From Bacteroidales bacterium (lineage in GTDB: Bacteria > Bacteroidota > Bacteroidia > Bacteroidales > Muribaculaceae), in assembly GCA_020859755.1 (NCBI GenBank), contig JAJBVP010000172.1, positions 1-47,639 of the forward strand: a stretch of DNA of 47,639 nucleotides, written 5' to 3'. Below the pieces are notes generated by a model. That model saw only the letters and a program-made list of their open reading frames with translations. It made no database searches and was not told the origin of the DNA. The translations under genes were made by a program, and so were the position numbers. Position 1 is the stretch's first letter. Every line of letters begins with the position of its first letter. Shown one piece after another: positions 29,675 to 36,452 of this stretch.

Positions 29675-30670
29675 CTAATAGGTGGTGGACACGGTGGAGA
29701 TGGTGTAACCCTTGGCCGTGATGGCCGCTTTCTGCTCGGAAGTCAGGCGCGCGGCGCAGTTGGTGTGGAGCGTCAGCGTGCAGGTGGAACGGCCAGCCGA
29801 GGCGCGGTCGTAGGTGCCGTTGACCAGCGAGTCCACCAATGATTGCAGGTTGCCCTCGTCGGCCTCCGTGCCGTCCTCGTAGCCCCAGTTCGAGGCCACC
29901 GCTCGGAACGAGGTCAGCTCGCTCTTCGTGCCGATGCCTTTCAGGTGCAGGCGGCGCAGGGCGGTGACGTAATACATGGCGTAGTTGTTCCAATAGGTCG
30001 TGGACGTTGACGAGAGGCTCTCCACCGAGAGTGTCCCATAGACGTATTTCAGCGAGGAGCAATAATAGAACAGATAGCCGAAGTTGGTGACCTTGGAGGT
30101 GTCCAACCCGCCCAAATTAATGCTCACGGCCCTGGAATAATAAAAGGTATAGTTTAGGGAAGTGAGATTAGGGGCCAGGAATTCGGTGAAGTCGAGCGAG
30201 GTGGCGTAGGAATAGTGGAAAGCGTACGCCATTGACGAGCCGCCGTAATAGCCGTTAATCTTCTTGACGTAGGAATACTTGAATGCGTACTGCAATGACG
30301 TGGCGTTGGGGCCATAAAGGGTCACCTCGGTAAGCGTGGAAGGCGCGCTATAGAATGCGTTGTAGAGTTGCTTCATCGCCGCCATTGTGTCGTAGTAGGG
30401 GGTGAGCCTATTCACCTCGGCTCGCGCCTCGGCGTAGTCGTCTTCCAATTCGGCGATTTCCGCGTCCTTTGCGGCCACGGTCTCGGCGTAGTCGGCTTTC
30501 AGCCCCGCCAGCGTGTCCTCGATGGCCTGAGCCTGCGCCGTCCATTCCCCGCTCTCGGGAGGGTCGATGGCGTTGTTGGCCATCACCTCCGAGAGCCGCT
30601 GGTTGACCTGACGCTCCACGTAGGGAACGTCAACGTAGGTGGCGATGGGTTTGGTGGTTTGCGTGGACAT
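29675..30670 (-). CDS. Fibre-like protein with BspA-type LRRs (third copy, no attachment domain)
   Basis: The 331-residue protein has a short N-terminus, a coiled coil (about 46-95), and BspA/DUF285-like leucine-rich repeats rich in tyrosine (about 100-255, with FKYSY, FHYSY and FYYSR units and LDTSKVTNFGYLFYYC). Its C-terminal segment of about 70 residues (NWG...NLQSLVDSLVNGTYDR...TAKGYT) is shared with the fibres at 31021 and 34723. It lacks the roughly 115-residue N-terminal domain of those two, so it may not attach to the tail by itself. It lies 2 nt after the small gene at 30673. A role in receptor binding is inferred from position and fold. Confidence 0.75.
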   Translation of the reverse strand: MSTQTTKPIATYVDVPYVERQVNQRLSEVMANNAIDPPESGEWTAQAQAIEDTLAGLKADYAETVAAKDAEIAELEDDYAEARAEVNRLTPYYDTMAAMKQLYNAFYSAPSTLTEVTLYGPNATSLQYAFKYSYVKKINGYYGGSSMAYAFHYSYATSLDFTEFLAPNLTSLNYTFYYSRAVSINLGGLDTSKVTNFGYLFYYCSSLKYVYGTLSVESLSSTSTTYWNNYAMYYVTALRRLHLKGIGTKSELTSFRAVASNWGYEDGTEADEGNLQSLVDSLVNGTYDRASAGRSTCTLTLHTNCAARLTSEQKAAITAKGYTISTVSTTY

Positions 30671-30672
30671 GG

Positions 30673-31002
30673 CTACTTGGTTTTGGGTTTGGCCGCGTCG
30701 ATTTGCGCCTGAATCTCGGCTTGCTGCTCGGCTTGGGCTTGCGCCGCGGCGGCGGTTCGCTTGGCTTCCTCCTCGGCCTCCCGCGCCTCCTCCTCGGCCT
30801 TGATGTAGGCAGCAATCTCGGCCTCATAGGCTTGCGCTTGTTCCTCGGTTATTTCCACATAGTTCTCGGGGTCGTCGGTCACGGCCAGCCATAGCTCGCC
30901 GCGTGCCACCATGCGCTCGGTAAGGGGAACGTCGGCGGCTTGGGTTATCGCCATGCCCTCGCTGGGGCGTATGATTCTCGCTGTGTAGGTTGATGTTTCC
31001 AT
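30673..31002 (-). CDS. Small fibre-partner protein, long paralogue
   Basis: This 109-residue protein has an N-terminal domain (about 1-60, TYTARIIRPSEGMAITQ, then GELWLAV and ENYVEITEEQAQAY) closely matching the 79-residue protein at 34461. A glutamate- and alanine-rich helix follows (about 60-109), which may be a coiled coil. Both paralogues lie directly after a large LRR fibre gene. Fibre assembly proteins often occupy this position in other phages, so a chaperone or collar role is possible but unproven. It has no signal peptide. Confidence 0.75.
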   Translation of the reverse strand: METSTYTARIIRPSEGMAITQAADVPLTERMVARGELWLAVTDDPENYVEITEEQAQAYEAEIAAYIKAEEEAREAEEEAKRTAAAAQAQAEQQAEIQAQIDAAKPKTK

Positions 31003-31020
31003 ATATCCTTATTTATATCG

Positions 31021-32940
31021 TTAATAATTTGTTGTTACGCTGGTGAACGTGTAGCCCTTGGCGGTCGCCTGCGCTTTCTGCGCATCGGTTAGCCGCGCGA
31101 GTTGGTCGGCGTGCAGGTAAACCACGCAGGCGGTGGTGAATCCCGCGGCCACTCGGTCGTAGGTGTTGTTGACGAATGAGTCCACAAGGCTCTGCAAATT
31201 CTCATCGGAATCCGCTCCCCAATTCTTGGCCACCATGCGGACGTAGACGACGGAATCGCTCGCCGATTGGCCCAGGTTCTTGATGAGGCAATACTTCAAG
31301 GCAGTGCAGTTGTAGAAAATCTTATCAGAAGAAGAGGAGTTGGTATAACCAAAGGTGATGCTCTCGATACGTTCCAGTGAGGTGCAGTTTTTAAACATAT
31401 CTCCTCGAGGTGCGGCATATCCTGTTCTTGAAGTAAGATTCCCAACGGTTTTGAGGTTAGTGCAGCCGCCAAAAACAGTAGTCCATTGATAACTTAGTGG
31501 CATGTCTAAGTCGCCGACACGAACCAAATTTGTGCAATTTTGGAAGAGATTAAAGATATAGGTCGCTTTTTCCCATGGCAATCCGATTATATCATCGGTA
31601 TCCTCAATAGCATTACCGTAGAAACAATAGCATATGTTCAGTGTGGAAACATTCTCAGCAAGATGAACCGTGGAAAAATCCCACTTCTTCATTTTCTCGC
31701 ATGTGTCAAATCCATATGCTATGGTCGACACATTGCTCAAATCTCCGTAAAAGGTGACGTTTGCCAAGTTGGTGCAATGGTAGAATATGTTATGCATGTC
31801 GGCAATATCCCGAAGGCCGACCAATGTGACACTTTCCAAAGCGCGTGCACAGTTGAACACCCCACAAAGAGACGTGGCTTTTGGGATGTTTATAAATACA
31901 TGCAGTTTTGTTCCCGATAGTTCGCCGGTTCCGGAGAACCACCAATCGCAACCCTCCACTTTCGACCAATCCCAATAATTGGGGAACACTTGCAGGTATT
32001 GCAACCCCCCAATCCATTGTCCGATTCGCTCGGTCTTGTAGTTAACGTCAACGTACGGCAGGAACTTCAGTTTTTCCCACCGCCAGTCCGAGGAATAGGA
32101 GTAGGTTGACTCGTTATAGGTGGCGACTGTGTTTATATACGACCCGCCGTCCTCCTTGGTGGAATAGAACCATTCCTTGAAGAGCCGCGCGGCCTCCACG
32201 CACTGCTTGAACTCCTCGCGGTCGGTGATGTCGAAAGCGGCCACGTGGGATGGCACACCAAGCATATCCAAGGCGTTTTCCACGTAGGCTATCCATTCCT
32301 CCTCCTCGGCGAGCGCGTCCTGCGTGTCTTTCAGCTCGACCTTGGTCACGGCGTGGGCGGCTACCTCGGCATCGACCTCGGCTTGCTTTTCCTCGAGGGC
32401 TTGGGTGTCGGCCTCCAAGGCATCCTGCACTTTCACGTTGAGGTCTCGCCAAGGCTCGCTGGCCGTCGCCTCTAACTCGGGACGCACGGAAAGGGTGTCG
32501 GCGAGGGCGGCTGACACTTGGCTCTCCAAGCCGTTGAGGTCGATGACCACGGTGCCCTCGGCGGGTCCCTCGGCGGTGAGTTCCGCGGGCAGGGGCCACG
32601 CGGCGGTCAGGTCGCGGTAGGCGTCCTCGTAGCTGTCGTCAGGGACGCGGACGGAAAGCGAGGCCCAGAGCTGGCCGCAGGGCAAGCCGTGGGAGTCGAG
32701 CGGGAGGTGGAGCAAGCCGTTGAGCATGTACGCGCCGTTACCGAGAACCCCGTCCTCTCGGGTGAACGTGACGCTCTTGCGCATCTTGGAGGGCTTCCCC
32801 GAGGAGATGGCGATGGTGAAGTCGTGGCCGTCGGAGATGAACGGCATGGACTCGCACTCGCTCAGGACGATGGTGAAGTCGGAGCGGTAATGGTATCGGG
32901 TGATGTCGCCGCTGGCGCAGTCGTTGCAGTTACAAGCCAT
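31021..32940 (-). CDS. Large tail fibre with BspA-type LRRs (second copy)
   Basis: The 639-residue protein has three parts. Residues 1 to about 115 form an N-terminal domain (RYHYRSDFTIVLSECESMPF) shared with the fibre at 34723 and likely to attach it to the tail. A coiled coil follows at about 165-225. BspA/DUF285-like leucine-rich repeats occupy about 250-560. The last 65 residues carry the conserved NWG...QSLVDSFVNNTYDR...TAKGYT module. The DNA for the repeats is clearly poorer in G+C (about 40 percent at 31561-31740) than that for the N-terminus (about 68 percent at 32461-32520), which suggests exchange of the binding domain. The start overlaps the spanin-like gene by 11 nt. Confidence 0.8.
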   Translation of the reverse strand: MACNCNDCASGDITRYHYRSDFTIVLSECESMPFISDGHDFTIAISSGKPSKMRKSVTFTREDGVLGNGAYMLNGLLHLPLDSHGLPCGQLWASLSVRVPDDSYEDAYRDLTAAWPLPAELTAEGPAEGTVVIDLNGLESQVSAALADTLSVRPELEATASEPWRDLNVKVQDALEADTQALEEKQAEVDAEVAAHAVTKVELKDTQDALAEEEEWIAYVENALDMLGVPSHVAAFDITDREEFKQCVEAARLFKEWFYSTKEDGGSYINTVATYNESTYSYSSDWRWEKLKFLPYVDVNYKTERIGQWIGGLQYLQVFPNYWDWSKVEGCDWWFSGTGELSGTKLHVFINIPKATSLCGVFNCARALESVTLVGLRDIADMHNIFYHCTNLANVTFYGDLSNVSTIAYGFDTCEKMKKWDFSTVHLAENVSTLNICYCFYGNAIEDTDDIIGLPWEKATYIFNLFQNCTNLVRVGDLDMPLSYQWTTVFGGCTNLKTVGNLTSRTGYAAPRGDMFKNCTSLERIESITFGYTNSSSSDKIFYNCTALKYCLIKNLGQSASDSVVYVRMVAKNWGADSDENLQSLVDSFVNNTYDRVAAGFTTACVVYLHADQLARLTDAQKAQATAKGYTFTSVTTNY

Positions 32941-33466
32941 TTCGGAAAAGTTTGATGAGTTTTTGGATAAGGGGCAGGGCGAGGACGGCGATGGCGATTC
33001 CCGCTATCAAGCCCCAGAGGTCGAAAGCGCGGGTTTGGATGGCGGTCTCGCTCTGTGTGGCCGCGGTTTCGCTGGTCGTCTTGGAAAGGCTCTCGGAGGC
33101 GTTGGCGGTCACGGAGTCGCGGGCTGTGGCCTTGGCCTTGGGGTGGTAGAGGGTAAGCCGCGCGGGGTGGGCTATGGCCGTACCGTCGCCCGCGCAGGTG
33201 TCGGGGGACGGTTGGGGAACCGCGCCGAAGTCAAGCACGGCTGAGTCGGCCTCCCATTGGGCCACCACCTCCGCGATCCGTTGCCACGATTGCTGGCGGT
33301 CGGCGGCGGTGGTGTCCGTTCGGGCGGTTTGCGTGGCTTCTGTCGCCTTGCGGGAGGCGTGGCAGGACGGCAGACAAGCCACGACGGCGAACGCGGTAAG
33401 GGCGGCGCAAATCAGCGTCACGGCGTTGGCCACCGCGCGGTCGATGGGGTCGGGCTGGCGTCTCAT
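32930..33466 (-). CDS. Spanin-like lipoprotein with C-terminal membrane helix
   Basis: The 178-residue product begins MRRQPDPIDR, then has a hydrophobic stretch ending in a lipobox-like VVAC (28-31). A polar Ala/Thr/Ser-rich periplasmic part follows, then one membrane helix near the C-terminus (about 149-170, LWGLIAGIAIAVLALPLI). Outer-membrane lipid anchor plus inner-membrane helix in one chain is the layout of unimolecular spanins. The start at 33466 is set by an ATGA overlap with the amidase stop; a start 33 nt upstream is also open. Its place after holin and amidase genes supports a role in outer-membrane disruption, which is inferred. Confidence 0.65.
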   Translation of the reverse strand: MRRQPDPIDRAVANAVTLICAALTAFAVVACLPSCHASRKATEATQTARTDTTAADRQQSWQRIAEVVAQWEADSAVLDFGAVPQPSPDTCAGDGTAIAHPARLTLYHPKAKATARDSVTANASESLSKTTSETAATQSETAIQTRAFDLWGLIAGIAIAVLALPLIQKLIKLFRNGL

Positions 33467-33876
33467 AGGTCGGCGTATTCCTTGGCGGCGTTGAAACACG
33501 GGCAGTCCTTGGCCGCGTACTCGTTGTGGCCGTGAATCGTGGCCGCGGGGTACTTGGCCCTCAGCTTGCGGAGAAGTTCCAGAAGGGCGGCTTTCTGCGC
33601 GTCGGTACGGGTGTCGATGTTGCGCTTGCCGTCAACGGAACAACCGCCCACGTAGCACACGCCGATGGAGCAGGTGTTCTGGCCTTTGCAATGCGCGCCT
33701 GTCTCGGCCTCGGGACGGCCCTCGCGGACGGTGCCGTCAAGCTCGACCACGTAATGGTAGCCGATGTCTTTCCAGCCGTTGAGGTCGACGTGCCAACAGC
33801 GGATGGTTTCCATTTTCACGTCGCGGCCCGCGGGGGTCGCCGAGCAATGCACTATGATTTTCGTTATCGTCCTCAT
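33463..33876 (-). CDS. N-acetylmuramoyl-L-alanine amidase (endolysin)
   Basis: The start MRTITKIIVHCSATPAGRDV at 33876 gives a 137-residue single-domain amidase of the T7 lysozyme (amidase_2) type, which cuts the bond between muramic acid and L-alanine in peptidoglycan. Zinc ligands are probably H10, H117 (IHGHNEY) and C125 (KDCPCF). It has no signal peptide, so export would depend on the holin. The open frame extends upstream into the previous gene, but the upstream part lacks family resemblance. A CCAAAAA repeat leader precedes the start. Confidence 0.92.
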   Translation of the reverse strand: MRTITKIIVHCSATPAGRDVKMETIRCWHVDLNGWKDIGYHYVVELDGTVREGRPEAETGAHCKGQNTCSIGVCYVGGCSVDGKRNIDTRTDAQKAALLELLRKLRAKYPAATIHGHNEYAAKDCPCFNAAKEYADL

Positions 33877-33904
33877 AATCGGGTTTTTGGTTTTTGGTTT
33901 TTGG

Positions 33905-34192
33905 TTAGTAGCCGTTGGGCGGCTGGCGTTTGGGGCATTTCTGCACCTCGCACCGCTTGGTGGCGAGTTCCTTGGTGATGTCAATTATCTGCTCGTTAAG
34001 CTCGCGGATGTGCTTGGTCTTGTCCTCGAGCTGGGTTTCCAACCAGATGTTGGTCTTGGTCAGGTGGTCGAACTCCTTATCCGCGGCCGAGGCGTTGGCC
34101 GTGCGCTTGGAGGCGCGGCGGGTGTGCAGGTACTTTATCAGCTCCAGCCCTCCCAAGGCCGTGACCACCGTTATTATCGTTTCAATCATCAC
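33905..34192 (-). CDS. Small membrane-anchored coiled-coil protein in lysis cassette
   Basis: The 95-residue product has one N-terminal membrane helix (about 3-20, IETIITVVTALGGLELIKYL), a basic segment (HTRRASKR) and a charged coiled coil (about 38-80), ending with two cysteines. It lies between the holin-like gene (25-nt gap) and the amidase (28-nt gap). It could be a lysis regulator or an inner-membrane spanin-like part. I do not recognise a named family. Confidence 0.7.
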   Translation of the reverse strand: MMIETIITVVTALGGLELIKYLHTRRASKRTANASAADKEFDHLTKTNIWLETQLEDKTKHIRELNEQIIDITKELATKRCEVQKCPKRQPPNGY

Positions 34193-34217
34193 TATATTCG
34201 CTTGTGTTAGGGGGGTG

Positions 34218-34457
34218 TCAGGGAATAAGGGCGCGGATGCCGTAGCCTATGGCCGCGCCAGCCACGGTGCAGAGCCAGTCGAGCCAGTCCCACGCCCCGC
34301 CGTGCGCCTTGTCCTTGTATTCCAAGGCCGAGGCGGTGAGGACGGCGGCGTAGGCGGCGCAGTAGGGGCCGTCGGAGAGCAACCCCACAAGCGTTCCCCC
34401 GATGAGGTGCTTGTAGCGGTTGCTTTCCTTGAGCCATTGAATCAGCTTGCAGGCCAT
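34218..34457 (-). CDS. Holin-like membrane protein
   Basis: This 79-residue protein has two hydrophobic segments (about 18-45, LIGGTLVGLLSDGPYCAAYA onward, and about 58-78, LCTVAGAAIGYGIRALI). A short charged and tryptophan-rich loop joins them (EYKDKAHGGAWDWLDW). Size, topology and position just before the amidase fit a holin that lets the endolysin reach the cell wall. It starts 3 nt after the small partner gene. Function is inferred from context. Confidence 0.75.
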   Translation of the reverse strand: MACKLIQWLKESNRYKHLIGGTLVGLLSDGPYCAAYAAVLTASALEYKDKAHGGAWDWLDWLCTVAGAAIGYGIRALIP

Positions 34458-34460
34458 GGT

Positions 34461-34700
34461 CTACTCGGCGGTTTCGGTTTTCTCGGCCTCGGCTTTCATC
34501 GCGGCCTCCTTGGCCTCGTCGTAGGCTTTGGCCTCGTCCTCGGTGATTTCGATGTAATCCTCGGGGTCGGCGTTGGCGGCGAGCCAAATCTCCTTGCGGG
34601 CGATTACGCGCTCGAGGATGGGGGTGTCGGGGTTCTTCTGTGTGATGGCGTGGCCATCGGAGGGGCGCAGGATGCGCGCGGTGTAGGTGGTAGTTTCCAT
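34461..34700 (-). CDS. Small fibre-partner protein, short paralogue
   Basis: The 79-residue protein matches the first 60 residues or so of the product at 30673: METTTYTARILRPSDGHAI, then KEIWLAANADPEDYIEITED. It ends in a shorter Glu/Lys/Ala tail. It lies 22 nt after the LRR fibre at 34723, the same relation as its paralogue has to the fibre at 31021, so the two-gene unit has been duplicated. The role is unknown. Confidence 0.75.
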   Translation of the reverse strand: METTTYTARILRPSDGHAITQKNPDTPILERVIARKEIWLAANADPEDYIEITEDEAKAYDEAKEAAMKAEAEKTETAE

Positions 34701-34722
34701 TTATGTGGTCGTGTTTGGATGG

Positions 34723-36429
34723 TTAATAAGCGGTGATAGTGTAACCCTTGGCGGTGATTTGCGTCTTTTCCGTGGCGGTGAGGCGGTCAATCACGTCCTG
34801 CCTGAGGTAAAGCGTGAACGAGATGTAACCAGCGGTGGCGCGGTCGAAGGAGTCGTTGACCAAGGAATCGACAAGCGATTGGCGGTTCTCGTCCCACCCC
34901 GAGCCCCAATTGGTGGCGGCGAAGTAGGCGTAGTTCCAGCCCGAGATGGTGCCAAGGCCCTTTATGTGGAGGCGCAGCAGGGAGTCGCAGTTCCTGAGGG
35001 TGTAGTTCCCCCAATACCCGCCGCTGGTGCAACAGTCGACGTGAATGGAGCCGTAGACAAACTCCAAGGCGGTGCAACCGTCGAACATGCCCTGAAGTTG
35101 ATACAGTTGCGGGAGCGCGTCCTCGTCGAAATAGATTGTCTTCAACGAGGTGCAACCGCTAAACAAGTCCATGGTGTATTTAACCGAGGAAAAGTCCTGG
35201 CCCCTGAAGTCCAAGGTCTCAAGGGAAGTGCACCCATTGAAAGTGTAGTCGAAATGCGTGACCTTGGAAGTGTCCATGCCCCCAAAAGTGAATGAGGCCA
35301 AGCTCGAGCAGCTGGTACACATGTATTCCAATGACGTGACATTGGACGTGTTCATTCCCGTGAGGTCGATAGATTTCATGTTCACGCAGCTGCGGAACAT
35401 GTTTCTTATCGACGTCACATTCGACGTGTCCAGCTCCGAGTAGTCGACGCTTTCCGACTTCACGTTGTAGAACAGGCCGTAAAAATCCGTTCCCAAATAG
35501 CCGCTCAATTTCTCGACGTAGGTATTGCTGAACATGCTGTAGCAATACGTGCATTTCGGGAAGTAGAGGTAAACGTCCTTGATGTTCGTGTTGCCTGAGA
35601 ACATTTCGCCTGCTTTCACGATGTTGTCGCAGATGAACTTGTAGTTGGCCGAGGCCTCGATTTCCGCGTCCTTCTCGGCGATGGTGTCGTTCAGGCCGTC
35701 AATGGTGGAATTGAGGCCATCGATGGTGCCGTTAAGCTCGGTGATAGTTCCTTCCTTTTCGGAGATGGTGGCGTCCTTCGCGGCCAGTGTGTCGTCAAAG
35801 CCGCTGATGGTGGTGTTCAGTCCCTCGATTTCCGAGTCTTTGTCGGAAATGGTGTCGTTCAGCTCGCCGATGGTGGTGTTCAGGCCGCTGATTGTGGCGT
35901 TAAGCTCGGCGATGGTCGCCGACTGGTCGCTGGCCACGCCCGCGCCGTCGGCGAGTGCTTGGTCGAGGGCGGCGATGCGCTCGTCCCACGCGGTGGCGGC
36001 GGTGACGATTCCGTACTTGTCGATAACCTCGCCCAAGGCGGCGGTTATCTTGGCCTCCAACACCTCCATGGTCACGACGGTCGCCCCGCCAGCGGGTCCA
36101 GTGGCGGTAAGCTCGATGCCGATTTGCCACGACTCGGAGATGTGGCGGGTCGTTCCCGTGTCCTCGTCGGGGATGTCGGCGGCGATTTCCACCCACACCT
36201 CGCCCGGGTCGAGCGTTCCCGCGACGATGGCGATGTAGACGGCCCCGCCTCTCAGCTCGCAGCCGCTGAGTACGCCGCTGGCGCGCTTGGCGGTGACGCG
36301 CTTGGTGGCCTCGTCGGGAAGCTCGGAGGTCACGTTGATTTCAAAGTCGCCCTCGGAGCGCAGCCACGGGTACTCCTCGCGGTCGGTCAGGGCGATTGAG
36401 AAATCCGACTTGTAATGAATTTGTTCCAT
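34723..36429 (-). CDS. Large tail fibre with BspA-type LRRs (first copy)
   Basis: The 568-residue protein has an N-terminal domain (1 to about 125, IHYKSDFSIALTDREEYPW) like that of the fibre at 31021. A long heptad-repeat coiled coil with I/L/N/T pattern follows (about 170-275, for example TISGLNTTIGELNDTI), probably trimeric. BspA/DUF285-like repeats occupy about 280-490 (units such as DTSNVTSIRNMFRSCVNM), and the conserved C-terminal NWG...QSLVDSLVNDSFDR...TAKGYT module ends the protein. It starts 23 nt after the tail-tip gene, the usual place for a receptor-binding protein. The host target is unknown. Confidence 0.8.
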   Translation of the reverse strand: MEQIHYKSDFSIALTDREEYPWLRSEGDFEINVTSELPDEATKRVTAKRASGVLSGCELRGGAVYIAIVAGTLDPGEVWVEIAADIPDEDTGTTRHISESWQIGIELTATGPAGGATVVTMEVLEAKITAALGEVIDKYGIVTAATAWDERIAALDQALADGAGVASDQSATIAELNATISGLNTTIGELNDTISDKDSEIEGLNTTISGFDDTLAAKDATISEKEGTITELNGTIDGLNSTIDGLNDTIAEKDAEIEASANYKFICDNIVKAGEMFSGNTNIKDVYLYFPKCTYCYSMFSNTYVEKLSGYLGTDFYGLFYNVKSESVDYSELDTSNVTSIRNMFRSCVNMKSIDLTGMNTSNVTSLEYMCTSCSSLASFTFGGMDTSKVTHFDYTFNGCTSLETLDFRGQDFSSVKYTMDLFSGCTSLKTIYFDEDALPQLYQLQGMFDGCTALEFVYGSIHVDCCTSGGYWGNYTLRNCDSLLRLHIKGLGTISGWNYAYFAATNWGSGWDENRQSLVDSLVNDSFDRATAGYISFTLYLRQDVIDRLTATEKTQITAKGYTITAY

Positions 36430-36452
36430 ATAGCTATATTAAAGTTTGGTTG

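Noticed and set aside
29675-36429. Diversity-generating retroelement acting on the fibre genes
   Set aside because: No reverse transcriptase or template repeat is visible, and the C-terminal ends are conserved rather than variable.
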